Below, piece after piece: positions 33,513-42,354 of a DNA stretch of 64,000 nt. The translations under genes were made by a program, and so were the position numbers. The number at the start of each line of letters is the position of its first letter. Position 1 is the first letter of the stretch. The notes below the pieces were generated by a model. That model was not told where the DNA came from and did not search any database. It saw only the letters and a list, made by a program, of their open reading frames with translations. The DNA is from an uncultured Oscillospiraceae bacterium (lineage in GTDB: Bacteria > Bacillota > Clostridia > Oscillospirales > Oscillospiraceae): the NCBI GenBank assembly GCA_947624065.1, contig CANQIO010000002.1, positions 1 through 64,000 of the forward strand. The letters run 5' to 3'.

Positions 33513-34145
33513 TCACCAGTGCCGGACGGTCTCATCGGCCAGGGCGCACAGCTCCCCCCAGTGGCCGCCCACGCTCTCGTCATACACGCCCACCAGATAG
33601 TAGCCCGCGCCCTTTGCCGTCCGGGCGGCCACCAGGGAGTCCTCGAACACCGCCACCGCCTCCGGTCCCGGCGCCCCCAGGCGCCTGGCGGCGGCGTGGT
33701 AGATGTCCGGCTTGTCCTTCCCCGCGCCCACGCTCTCGCAGGACAGCACGAACCGGAAAAGGTCCCGCACCCCCTGCTGCCGCAGGCACAGCTCCATCAG
33801 CGGCTCCGCCGTGGAGGACGCCACGCCCATGGCCACGCCCCGGCGGGCCAGTCCCTCCAGATACTCCCGCGCGCCCGGTTTGAGGCGGATGTCCTGGCGG
33901 TAATGCCCCTCCATGACGGCGTAGAGCTCCTTCTCGGCCCGCTCCAGCGTGTCGTCCAGGCGGTACTCCCGGATGAACAGCTCCAGCGTCTCCCGCACGG
34001 GAAGCGGCATGGTCCGCTGCAGCAGCTCCGGCGGCACAGTGGCCACGCCGCGGCGGTGCAGGTATTCCTCCGCCAGGCTGTCCCAATAGCCCATGGAGTC
34101 CGCCAGCGTGCCGTCCATGTCAAAGATCGCGTACCTTTTGTCCAT
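33513..34145 (-). CDS. HAD family hydrolase (beta-phosphoglucomutase-like)
   Basis: A 210-residue HAD phosphatase. Motif I is FDMDGTLADS (nucleophile D9), motif II VASSTAE, motif III Lys in GAGKDKPDIYHAAA, and motif IV VFEDSLVA. The cap lies after motif I, as in the beta-phosphoglucomutase/phosphatase subgroup. Start at 34145, 10 bases after the kinase-like gene stop, so probably cotranscribed with it. Substrate unknown. Confidence 0.9.
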   Translation of the reverse strand: MDKRYAIFDMDGTLADSMGYWDSLAEEYLHRRGVATVPPELLQRTMPLPVRETLELFIREYRLDDTLERAEKELYAVMEGHYRQDIRLKPGAREYLEGLARRGVAMGVASSTAEPLMELCLRQQGVRDLFRFVLSCESVGAGKDKPDIYHAAARRLGAPGPEAVAVFEDSLVAARTAKGAGYYLVGVYDESVGGHWGELCALADETVRHW

Positions 34146-34155
34146 TCTCAAAGGC

Positions 34156-34740
34156 TCAATACAGCTCCGTGATGATGTCCACGCACCGGTCGATACCCAG
34201 CGCGCCGCTGTCCAGGGAGATGTGGTAGTGCTGGCTCTTGCCCCACTCCATGTCAGTATAGAACTGGTAATAGGCCGCCCGGCGCTTATCCTTGTCCCGC
34301 AGGCGCTTTTCCGGCGTCTCGGTGGTCTCGCCATAAAGCTTGACGATCCGCTCGGCCCGCGCCTCCATGGGGGCGTGGATGAACACCTTCAAAAGGTCGG
34401 CCTTCCCCTCCAGGATGTAGTCCGCGCAGCGGCCCACGATGACGCAGGACTCCTTCTCCGCCAGCTCCAGGATGAGCTTGCGCTGGACGGTCCAGAGATA
34501 GTCCTGCACGGACAGGCCGTTGACGGACCGGTCCGCAAAGGCGGTGGCCAGCCAGCCGCCCCGGGGGGTATACTCTCCGCGCTCGGCGATGTATTCCTTC
34601 GCCAAGCCGCTCTCCTCGGCGATCTTCTCCAGAAGCTCGTTGTCAAAGCAGGGGATGCCCAATCTCTCCGCGGCCTGCCGGCCGATGGTCCGGCCGCCGC
34701 TGCCGAATTCACGGCTGACGGTAATGACTCTGTTGGCCAT
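34156..34740 (-). CDS. Cytidylate kinase-like family protein
   Basis: A 194-residue P-loop NTPase related to cytidylate kinase. The N-terminal VITVSREFGSGGRTIG loop holds the phosphate. It continues with CFDNELLEKIAEESG and VGRCADYIL, and has the lid RLRDKDKRRAAYYQFY near residue 145. It is typical of the AAA_26 proteins of Clostridia whose substrate is undefined. The main Cmk is expected elsewhere. Confidence 0.88.
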   Translation of the reverse strand: MANRVITVSREFGSGGRTIGRQAAERLGIPCFDNELLEKIAEESGLAKEYIAERGEYTPRGGWLATAFADRSVNGLSVQDYLWTVQRKLILELAEKESCVIVGRCADYILEGKADLLKVFIHAPMEARAERIVKLYGETTETPEKRLRDKDKRRAAYYQFYTDMEWGKSQHYHISLDSGALGIDRCVDIITELY

Positions 34741-34849
34741 AACTGCTCCTTTCCCCGGGACGGGCCAGACGCGCCCGCCTCGGCTTTGTGTTTATTTTAG
34801 CAGGGTTTTCCCCCGCCGTCAACCGGCGCGGGGAAATTCGCTCTGCACC

Positions 34850-34878
34850 TTGCAACCGGCGAAGTTTTCCGTTATAAT
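34850..34878 (+). promoter_or_regulatory. Promoter of tRNA-Leu
   Basis: TTGCAA (34850-34855), 17-base spacer, TATAAT (34873-34878), 15 bases before the tRNA. Confidence 0.75.
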
Positions 34879-34892
34879 AGCGTATACGTCGC

Positions 34893-34975
34893 GCGGGTAT
34901 GGTGGAATTGGCAGACACGCTGGATTTAGGTTCCAGTGGGCGACCGTGGGAGTTCAAATCTCCCTACCCGCACCA
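34893..34975 (+). tRNA. tRNA-Leu (anticodon TAG)
   Basis: Acceptor GCGGGTA/TACCCGC, class II long variable arm, anticodon arm CTGGA-TTTAGGT-TCCAG with anticodon TAG, T-loop TTCAAAT, discriminator A, and an encoded CCA end. Its own promoter and a terminator flank it. Confidence 0.96.
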
Positions 34976-35002
34976 CACCATGCAGTCAAAAGGATACTGC
35001 GC

Positions 35003-35043
35003 CGAAAAACCCAGGCCCCCAGCCGGTCTCTGGGTTTTTTTCG
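35003..35043 (+). terminator. Terminator behind tRNA-Leu
   Basis: Stem CGAAAAACCCAG/CTGGGTTTTTTTCG with an internal loop and a long T run, 28 bases after the tRNA. Confidence 0.78.
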
Positions 35044-35081
35044 GTTGATAGGATAGATCCCGGACCTGGAAGGAGCGTTTT

Positions 35082-38000
35082 ATGAAAAAGATACGTCTGC
35101 TGTGCCTCGCGCTGGCGGTGCTGCTGCTCGCGTCGGTCTGTGTCACCGCGTACGCCGCCGATGAGACGGACGACCGGCCGGAGGTGCTCCGCGTGGGGTT
35201 TTTCGCCTTTTCCGGCTACCACGTCATCGACGGGAACGGCCGCCGGAGCGGCTATGGCTATGAGTTCCTCCAGCGGCTGGCCATCCACGGCGGCTGGTCC
35301 TATGAGTATGTTGGCTATGACGGCTCCTATGCCGACGCGCTGGATATGCTGCGCAGCGGAGAGGTGGACATCGTCACCTCCGTCTCCAAGACGGCGGAGC
35401 GGGAGAAGGAATTCCTCTTTTCCGACCAGTCCATCGGCGTCAACTTCACCATCTTCACCGTGAAGAGCGGCAACCGGTCCATCGTGGAGGGCGATTACGC
35501 CACCTATGACGGCGCCGTGGTGGGCATGCTGGAGGGCAACTCCAAGAACGCCAACTTTGAGCGCTTCGCCGCGGAGCACGGCTTCTCCTACCAGCCGGTA
35601 TATTTCGCCGATCAGGACGGGCTCACCGCCGCCCTGCAGAGCGGCGAGGTGGACGCCGCCGTCACCGGCAGCCTGCGGCTGCTGGAGAACGAGTGGCTGC
35701 TGGAGTCCTTCGACGCCAGCCCCTTCTACATCTGCACCCGCAAAGACCGCACCGAGCTGATGGCCCGGATCAACGCCGCCATCAACGAGATGGACCTGCA
35801 CGAGCCCAACTGGCGGGACACCCTCCATGAGACCTACTATGCCACCGATCAGGAAGGCTCCATCATCATGAACGCCGGCGAGCGAGCCTTCCTGGAGGAG
35901 CACCAGGCCTCGGGCCAGCCGCTGCGGCTGCTGTTCAACCCCGACCGCATCCCCTACTGCTACTTCCGGGACGGGGAAGCCTGCGGCATCCTCCCCGCCC
36001 TCTTCGACTCCCTGGCCCAGCGGCTGGGTCTGAATTACGAGTTCATCCCGGTAAAGGACCGGACCGAGTACTATGCCCTCCGGGCGGCCGGGGCGGCGGA
36101 TGTCGTGCTGGATTTCACCGGCGATTACTATCTGGCCGAGGAAGAGGGCTATAAGATCACGGTCCCCTACTACCACACCAACTTCGCCCGCCTGACTCTG
36201 GACGGCTTCACCGGGACGGTGGAGCGGCTGGCGATGCTGGAGCGGGCCGACGCCATCAACAGCCTGGTCGCGGACCGCTATCCCGACGAGGCGCTCCTGC
36301 TGTGCGACAACACGGACGACTGCATCCAGGCGGTGCTGGACGGCGAGGCCGACGCCACCATCCTCTACGCATACACGGCCGAGAGCTACGTCCGCCAGGA
36401 CGTCCGCAACCGGCTGACGTCCGTCGTCTTTGGGAACACCACGCTGTCCTACGCCGTGGGCGAGGGGGTCCATGGCGGCCGCTATCTGCTCTCCCTGCTG
36501 GACAAGGGGGCGGACAGCTTTACCGACGCGGAGATGGACGCCCTCCTGTCCCGGGAGTTCGACGCCGGACAGGAGAACAACGTCAGTCTGGTCGCCTTCC
36601 TGTACCGGAACCCGATCTACAGCGTGATGGGCGCCATTCTGATCCTGCTGTTCCTCTTCGCCCTGGTCATGCTGGCCGTGCGGACCAACAACCAGCGGCA
36701 GCTGAAGAAAAAGATCGCCCTGGCCACCAGCGAACTGGAGAACAAGACCCAGGAGCTGACCCAGGCCCTCCAGGCGGCGGGCGCCGCCAACCGGGCCAAG
36801 ACCACCTTCCTCAACAACATGTCCCACGACATCCGCACGCCCATGAACGCCATCATCGGCTATACGGCCCTGACCACCGCCCATCTGGACAACAAAGAGC
36901 GCGCCCAGGATTACCTGTCCAAGATCGCCCAGGCGTCCAACCACCTGCTGAGCCTCATCAACGACGTGCTGGACATGAGCCGCATCGAGTCGGGCAAGGT
37001 CACCATCAACGAGCGGCAGGAGAATCTGGCGGAGATCCTCCAGAGCCTGCGGAACATCATCCAGTCCGATATCCACGCCAAGGGCATGGAGCTGTTCATC
37101 GACACGGTGGACGTGGCGGACGAGGAGATCTACTGCGACAAGCTGCGGCTCAACCAGATCCTCCTGAACCTGGCCTCTAACGCCATCAAATTCACCCCCA
37201 CCGGCGGCACCATCGCCATCCGGGTGACCCAAAAGCCCGCCAGCTCCCCCAAGCGGGGCCTCTATGAATTCCGGGTCAGCGACACCGGCATCGGCATGAG
37301 CCCGGAATTTGCCAAGACCGTGTTCGAGCCCTTCACCCGTGAGGAATCCTCCACCGTCAGCGGCATCCAGGGCACCGGTCTGGGCATGGCCATCACCAAG
37401 AACATCGTGGACATGATGGGCGGCACCATCCGCGTGGAGAGCGAACCCGAAAAGGGCACCACCTTCACCGTGACGCTGGAACTGCGCCTGGCCGGCGCCC
37501 ACCAGGAGATGGAGCCCATCGCGGAGCTGAACGGCCTGCGGGGCCTGGTGGTGGACGACGACATGGTCTGCTGCCAGAGCGTGTCCAAGATGCTCCGGCA
37601 GATTGGCATGCGGGCGGAATGGGCCCCGTCCGGCCGGGAGGCCATCGCCCGCACCAACGAGGCCGTGGACCTGCGCGACCCCTTCGAGGTCTACATCGTG
37701 GACTGGTCCATGCCCGAGCTGAGCGGTATCGAGACCGTCCGCCAGATCCGCAGGATCGTGGGCGAGGACTCCCCCATCATCCTCATGTCCGCCTACGACT
37801 GGTCGGACATCGAGCAGGATGCCCGCCAGGCCGGGGTCACCGGCTTCATCAGCAAGCCGCTGTTCGCCTCCGACCTCCACCACACCCTGGAGCGCAGTCT
37901 GGGCCGCACCGGGGAGGACGCCCCCGCCCAGAAGGCCGCCCTGCCCACCGAGGCGAGCTTCGCGGGCAAGCGCATCCTCCTGGCCGAGGACAACGAGCTC

Positions 38001-38351
38001 AACCGGGAGATCGCCGCCGAGATCCTCCAGGAGGCCGGCTTCCTGGTGGAGTGCGCCGAAAACGGCCAGCAGGCCTGCGACATGGTCCGCCAGTCCCTGC
38101 CGGGGTACTATGACCTGGTCCTGATGGACATCCAGATGCCCATCCTGGACGGCTACGCCGCCACCCGGATCATCCGCGCCATGGAGAATCCGGCCCTGGC
38201 CGGGCTGCCCATCATCGCCATGACCGCCAACGCCTTCGAGGAGGACCGGGAGCTGGCCATGGAGGCGGGCATGAACGGCCACCTGGCCAAGCCCATCGAC
38301 CTGGAAAAAATGATGTCCCTGCTGCGGGATCTGTTCAGCGGAAAGAAGTGA
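35082..38351 (+). CDS. BvgS-like hybrid sensor histidine kinase with two periplasmic binding domains
   Basis: A 1089-residue transmembrane hybrid kinase. A signal/anchor (1-26) is followed by two SBP_bac_3-type ligand domains (about 35-260 and 280-500; first GEVDIVTSVSKTAEREKEF). A membrane helix spans about 513-533. HisKA has H582 in MSHDIRTPMN, then HATPase with NLASNAIKF, DTGIGM and GTGLGMAI. Two receiver domains follow, with Asp at about 874 (YIVDWSMPE) and about 1016 (LVLMDIQMP). There is no Hpt domain or separate response regulator nearby, so output is unclear. The ligand is probably an amino-acid-like molecule. Confidence 0.93.
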   Translation: MKKIRLLCLALAVLLLASVCVTAYAADETDDRPEVLRVGFFAFSGYHVIDGNGRRSGYGYEFLQRLAIHGGWSYEYVGYDGSYADALDMLRSGEVDIVTSVSKTAEREKEFLFSDQSIGVNFTIFTVKSGNRSIVEGDYATYDGAVVGMLEGNSKNANFERFAAEHGFSYQPVYFADQDGLTAALQSGEVDAAVTGSLRLLENEWLLESFDASPFYICTRKDRTELMARINAAINEMDLHEPNWRDTLHETYYATDQEGSIIMNAGERAFLEEHQASGQPLRLLFNPDRIPYCYFRDGEACGILPALFDSLAQRLGLNYEFIPVKDRTEYYALRAAGAADVVLDFTGDYYLAEEEGYKITVPYYHTNFARLTLDGFTGTVERLAMLERADAINSLVADRYPDEALLLCDNTDDCIQAVLDGEADATILYAYTAESYVRQDVRNRLTSVVFGNTTLSYAVGEGVHGGRYLLSLLDKGADSFTDAEMDALLSREFDAGQENNVSLVAFLYRNPIYSVMGAILILLFLFALVMLAVRTNNQRQLKKKIALATSELENKTQELTQALQAAGAANRAKTTFLNNMSHDIRTPMNAIIGYTALTTAHLDNKERAQDYLSKIAQASNHLLSLINDVLDMSRIESGKVTINERQENLAEILQSLRNIIQSDIHAKGMELFIDTVDVADEEIYCDKLRLNQILLNLASNAIKFTPTGGTIAIRVTQKPASSPKRGLYEFRVSDTGIGMSPEFAKTVFEPFTREESSTVSGIQGTGLGMAITKNIVDMMGGTIRVESEPEKGTTFTVTLELRLAGAHQEMEPIAELNGLRGLVVDDDMVCCQSVSKMLRQIGMRAEWAPSGREAIARTNEAVDLRDPFEVYIVDWSMPELSGIETVRQIRRIVGEDSPIILMSAYDWSDIEQDARQAGVTGFISKPLFASDLHHTLERSLGRTGEDAPAQKAALPTEASFAGKRILLAEDNELNREIAAEILQEAGFLVECAENGQQACDMVRQSLPGYYDLVLMDIQMPILDGYAATRIIRAMENPALAGLPIIAMTANAFEEDRELAMEAGMNGHLAKPIDLEKMMSLLRDLFSGKK

Positions 38352-38557
38352 GCGCGCCCGTCATCTTTCGACCGGGCCCCGCGTCAGTTCTGACACCTTC
38401 CCCCACTTTTGTTCCCATAATGGGCACATATTCGCATCTTATCAACACAACTCCCAAATAATCGCCCGTTTTTCCGCTATATCTCCCCACTTTCTGATCT
38501 TAGCAGACCTGTCGGCCGGTTTTTCCTCCGCGTCCGGCGGCAAACGACGTCCCACAG
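38352..38557. other. Intergenic spacer after the hybrid kinase
   Basis: About 205 bases with lower GC than neighbours and no convincing coding frame, ribosome site or known RNA. It is bounded on the right by the terminator at 38558. Confidence 0.5.
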
Positions 38558-38590
38558 ACCGCCCTTCGGCAAAAGCCGGAGGGCGGTTTA
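38558..38590 (+). terminator. Terminator upstream of the E2-like gene
   Basis: Stem ACCGCCCTTCGGC/GCCGGAGGGCGGT with one wobble and an AAAA loop, followed by TTATT. It lies about 200 bases after the hybrid kinase stop and just before the next promoter. Confidence 0.7.
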
Positions 38591-38619
38591 TTGACGAATC
38601 CGGTTTTTTGCTGTATAAT
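38591..38619 (+). promoter_or_regulatory. Promoter of the E2-like gene
   Basis: TTGACG (38591-38596), 17-base spacer, TATAAT (38614-38619). Confidence 0.82.
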
Positions 38620-38661
38620 CAGGGTGACATAAAATCGGAATCGGTCAACATGGAGGTACTT

Positions 38662-39546
38662 ATGGCAGAACAATTCGCCCGGCGGCGCATGACCGACCGG
38701 CGGGACGGCCGGCGGCTGCGCACCATCTCGCCCATCTTCCAGCTGTCGCCCTTTACCATGCTCTCCCCCGCCGACGCCACCAACAGCTTCGTGGACGCGG
38801 TGGACGTAGCGCCCATGGAGGCCTGGCTCCGCGCCCGCCGTCGGGAGGGCGACGACCTCATCGCCCTGCCCCACGTGGTCATTGCCGCCTATGTGCGCAT
38901 GCTGGCGCTGCGCCCGGCGATGAACCGGTTCGTGGCCGGACGGTTCATCTATGCCCGCAACAGCATCGACATCGTCCTGTCCCCCGGCGGCTCTGGCGGC
39001 GCTGACGCCGCCGGGATGAACTTCACCGTCCGTTTTCAGCCCACCGACACGGTCTATGACGTCTGCCGCAAGATCAGCGCCAGAGTGGACAACCTCAAGG
39101 CCGATCAGTCCTCCGACCGGCTGGAGCGTCTGGCCGCCACGCTGGTAAAGACGCCCCGGTTCATCCTCCGGGCCGCGGTGGGCGTGATGCGGTGGCTGGA
39201 CTATCACGGCTGGCTCCGCCCCAGCGTCACCGTCAGCAGCCCCTATCACGGCTCCGCCGTCATCTCCGACGAGGGCGGGTTCCATCTGCCCCCCGTCCGG
39301 CGCAGCATCAACAGCCTGGGCAGCCTGCCGGTGAGCCTGTCCCTGGGCCGCGTCCGCTCTGCCCTGGAGCTGGACAAATCCGGCCATGTACTGGAGCGCC
39401 GGTACATGGACATGGCCGTCAGCTATGACAGCCGCATCGCCGACAGCGCCTATGTGGGCTCGGCATTCCGCTATTTCCGCTATTACCTCGCCAACCCGGA
39501 GGCCCTGGAAACGCCCCCGGAGCGGGTCAACGAGGACGCGCTCTGA
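38662..39546 (+). CDS. 2-oxoacid dehydrogenase E2/CAT-fold protein lacking the catalytic His
   Basis: A 294-residue protein with the chloramphenicol-acetyltransferase/E2 catalytic-domain fold only; no lipoyl or subunit-binding domain. The C-terminal block reads MDMAVSYDSRIADSAYVGS, where E2 enzymes have (F/Y)DHR...D. The His is replaced by Ser, so classic acyl transfer is unlikely. The ATG at 38662 is preferred because TGGAGGT lies just before it; the ORF could begin at 38608. It has its own promoter and terminator. Function unknown. Confidence 0.78.
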   Translation: MAEQFARRRMTDRRDGRRLRTISPIFQLSPFTMLSPADATNSFVDAVDVAPMEAWLRARRREGDDLIALPHVVIAAYVRMLALRPAMNRFVAGRFIYARNSIDIVLSPGGSGGADAAGMNFTVRFQPTDTVYDVCRKISARVDNLKADQSSDRLERLAATLVKTPRFILRAAVGVMRWLDYHGWLRPSVTVSSPYHGSAVISDEGGFHLPPVRRSINSLGSLPVSLSLGRVRSALELDKSGHVLERRYMDMAVSYDSRIADSAYVGSAFRYFRYYLANPEALETPPERVNEDAL

Positions 39547-39555
39547 CCGCGCGGC

Positions 39556-39594
39556 AAACGGCCGCCTCCCCTTGTGGGGAGGCGGCCGTTTTTT
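39556..39594. terminator. Terminator shared by E2-like and DegV genes
   Basis: A 16-bp stem AAACGGCCGCCTCCCC and complement with a TTGT loop, followed by a T run; A run on the other strand. Confidence 0.9.
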
Positions 39595-39600
39595 GCCTGC

Positions 39601-40443
39601 TCATTTTCTATAAAACAGGATGCCCAGGGTACCGGGCCCGCAGTGGCAGCTGACGGTGCAGCCGGCACGGGTGTGGATGATCTCTTTAAAATCGCCCAGC
39701 TTCCGGATGGTGCGTTCCGCCGCGGCCCGGCAGCTCTCGTCGATGCCCGAGTCGGTGATGAAGATGCGGCCGGTGTCCACCCCGGACATGTCCCCCAGCC
39801 GATCCCGGACATAGGCCTCGATGCACTCCTCCATCCGGCCCCGGTACTTTTTGCCCACGCCCATGGCCCCATTCTTCACGAAGATGCAGGGGTGGAGATG
39901 GAGCAGGTTGGCGCCCATGGCGGCCAGGGCCGTGCAGCGGCCGCCCCGGCGCAGATAGTCCAGGGTGCTGACCACGAAGCTCACGTCCAGCTTCTCCCGC
40001 TTGTCCTCCATGGCCGCTTTGATATCCGCCGCGGCCATCCCCGCCGCCGCCATCCCGCAGGCGTCCAGCACCAGATGGCCGATCCCGGTGGACAGATTGC
40101 GGCTGTCCACCACATACACGTTCCCCAGCTCCTCCGCGGCGATGCACGCGTTCTGGTAGCAGGCGGACATATCGCTGCTGATGGTGAAGTGGACGACGGC
40201 GTCATGGTCTTTCAGCTGCGCGCCGAACACGTCCAGATAGTCCTGCACGTTCACCGCCGAGGTGGACCCCAGCTGGCCGCAGGCGGCGATCTTCTCATAC
40301 AGCTCGTCGGGAGTTATCTCCGTCCCGTCCTTGAAGCTGTCCCCGGCGCAGGACACTGTCAGCGGCACGATGGTGATGTCATGCGCGGCCACCAGCTCCG
40401 GCGTCAGGTCGCAGGTGCTGTCCGCGGTCACTTTGATCTTCAT
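39601..40443 (-). CDS. DegV family protein (fatty-acid-binding), copy 2
   Basis: A 280-residue DegV protein. It begins MKIKVTADSTCDLTPELVA, has VVHFTISSDMSACYQNA and STLDYLRRGGRCTALAAMG, and ends with the HCGPGTLGILFY loop. It is a more canonical FakB-like sequence than the copy at 29986, and the two share only family-level similarity. It lies 30 bases upstream of, and in line with, the coiled-coil protein gene. Confidence 0.9.
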   Translation of the reverse strand: MKIKVTADSTCDLTPELVAAHDITIVPLTVSCAGDSFKDGTEITPDELYEKIAACGQLGSTSAVNVQDYLDVFGAQLKDHDAVVHFTISSDMSACYQNACIAAEELGNVYVVDSRNLSTGIGHLVLDACGMAAAGMAAADIKAAMEDKREKLDVSFVVSTLDYLRRGGRCTALAAMGANLLHLHPCIFVKNGAMGVGKKYRGRMEECIEAYVRDRLGDMSGVDTGRIFITDSGIDESCRAAAERTIRKLGDFKEIIHTRAGCTVSCHCGPGTLGILFYRK

Positions 40444-40473
40444 GAAGATCTCCTTTCTGTCTCATCCCGCCCC

Positions 40474-42354
40474 TCACTGGAACAGGTCTGTCAATTTCTC
40501 CCAAAAACTTGGTTCCGCTTCCACCTGCTTCTCCTGGGGCGCCGGCGCAGGCACCTGAATGGGCGGTGTGCGGAGGACGAACTGCACGCTCTTCACGTTC
40601 ACATTGTCCGCCGACACGAAGGAGACCGTCTCCCCCGTCCCGCCGGAGAAAGAGGCCAGCATCTCGTCGATCTTGTCCTGGATGCGCCCGTCGATCCCGT
40701 CGGTCCTCTCCCGCATGGCTGCGGTCCCGTCGGCCAAAGCCGCCGCGCCGGTGTCCGCCAAAGCGATCCCCTGAGCCAGGTCCGCCGCGCCGGTACCCAA
40801 GTCCCCTGCCCCGGAGGACAGCGTCTCGCCGCCGGATGCCAGGTTGGCCGCGCCGGAGGTGATGGCCCCAAAGCTGGCGTTCAGCTGATCGGCCCCGGCC
40901 GTATAGGCGCTGACGCCAGCGCTGAGGGACTGGGCCCCCGCCGCCAGGGCGTCCACCGCGCCCTGCAGCTGGGCGATGAGGGCCGCCGGGTCCGCCAACG
41001 TGACGGCCAGTGTCTGGACGGTGGTATCGAAGGCGGCGCAGTTGGTCTGCAGCTCCGCCGCGCCGGCGGACAGCTGGTCCACCGCGGCCGTCAGGCTGGG
41101 CAGGGCCGACAGGACCAGCGCATCCTGCTGCAGCACGGCAGCAGCCTCATTCAGAAGGGTCTGGGTCGCCTCGTCCGGGGCCGCCGCCGCGGCGTTCCGG
41201 AGAGAGGCGGCGGTGCTGTTGTTGGCAGCGGCCAGCTCGCTCACATCCGGGAGGCTCTGCCGGAGGGACGCCAGCCCGCTCGCCAGCTGGTCCACCGCCG
41301 CCCGGATCTGGGCGGACGCCGCGGTGAGGGAGCTCACATCGCCGCCGGTCAGGCCGGTGCCGGCCAGCTGGCTCTGGAGCGCCTGCAGGCCCGACAGGAT
41401 CTGGGCCGCGCCGGCGTTCAGCGCGGCGGACTGGCCGCTCAGCGCGGCGAGCCCGGACTGGACCGTAGCCGCGCCGGTGCTCAGGGCCTCAGCGCCCTGG
41501 GCCAGCTCCGACGCCCCGGACTGGACCGCGGCCGCGCCGGCGCGCAGAGCCTCCGCCCCGCCGGACAGCTCCGCCGTCCCCTCGGCCAGATCCGCGGCCC
41601 CGTCGTCCAGCGCCGCCACCGCGTCCATCAGCTCTTTTACCTGGTCCATGAGCGCCCCGTCATCCACCTCTACGGACAGGTTCATGGCCACGCCATTCAG
41701 GGAAATGCCCTCCATCTCAAAGTCCGTCACCCGCGCAGTGATCTGGGTATCCAGCCCCCGGCCGGGCAGGACCGTATAGGTCAGCTGCTTGTCGCCGCCC
41801 ACGTTGGCCACCGTGGCGTCCGCCGCCGTGATGTCCTCGCAGCGGTCGGTATCCAGCGTCAGGGACACCTGCAGGGCGTAATCCTCAAAGAACGTCCCCG
41901 GGCAGTCGTCGTTTTTCTCCACGGTCAGGGTGATGAGCAGTTCCCCGCTCTTTCCCGCCAGTTCCTCCGCCGTCAGCTCCGCCCCGTCCAGATAATAGCG
42001 GACCGACACCGTCCAGGGCATCGCATTTTCCGCCAGGCGGCCCTCATAATAGAGCTTTCCGGCGCCCACGCTGGCGGTGACCCGGCCGTCGGCATAGGTC
42101 AGCTCGTCGGTGGTGGTCATGTTCCGCACGGACACATAGTCCCCGTAGTCCACGATCTCCCCGGCCTGGTCCAGGGCAAAGATATTCACCACGTTGATCT
42201 GCTCCACTGCGCCGGTCCCGTCCAGACTGACGTACACCACCTCCTCCTTGGAGGGGTTTGGCTCCGCCGCCAGCGCCGCCGGCGACAGCCACATCATCCC
42301 CGCCATCACCGTCAGGATCAGCGCGGTCAGCTTCTGGAAGCTCTTGTGTTTCAT
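40474..42354 (-). CDS. Secreted coiled-coil protein of the MMPL exporter locus (YhgE/X-x-G repeats)
   Basis: A 626-residue exported protein. After a signal peptide (residues 1-29, cut near ALA-AE) comes a beta-rich region (about 35-215), then an Ala/Gly-rich helical repeat region from about 225 to 580. Heptads such as LAEGTAELSGGAEALRAGA recur there, the pattern of YhgE/Pip- and MMPL-linked proteins. The tail is Pro-rich and ends in an amphipathic FWEKLTDLF. It overlaps the MMPL gene by ATGA, so it is probably an exporter partner. Confidence 0.78.
   Translation of the reverse strand: MKHKSFQKLTALILTVMAGMMWLSPAALAAEPNPSKEEVVYVSLDGTGAVEQINVVNIFALDQAGEIVDYGDYVSVRNMTTTDELTYADGRVTASVGAGKLYYEGRLAENAMPWTVSVRYYLDGAELTAEELAGKSGELLITLTVEKNDDCPGTFFEDYALQVSLTLDTDRCEDITAADATVANVGGDKQLTYTVLPGRGLDTQITARVTDFEMEGISLNGVAMNLSVEVDDGALMDQVKELMDAVAALDDGAADLAEGTAELSGGAEALRAGAAAVQSGASELAQGAEALSTGAATVQSGLAALSGQSAALNAGAAQILSGLQALQSQLAGTGLTGGDVSSLTAASAQIRAAVDQLASGLASLRQSLPDVSELAAANNSTAASLRNAAAAAPDEATQTLLNEAAAVLQQDALVLSALPSLTAAVDQLSAGAAELQTNCAAFDTTVQTLAVTLADPAALIAQLQGAVDALAAGAQSLSAGVSAYTAGADQLNASFGAITSGAANLASGGETLSSGAGDLGTGAADLAQGIALADTGAAALADGTAAMRERTDGIDGRIQDKIDEMLASFSGGTGETVSFVSADNVNVKSVQFVLRTPPIQVPAPAPQEKQVEAEPSFWEKLTDLFQ

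Noticed and set aside
34986..38282. Very long antisense frame opposite the hybrid kinase (1098 codons)
   Set aside because: The sense strand encodes a complete, motif-rich hybrid kinase; the antisense product has no domain and is a GC-codon artefact.
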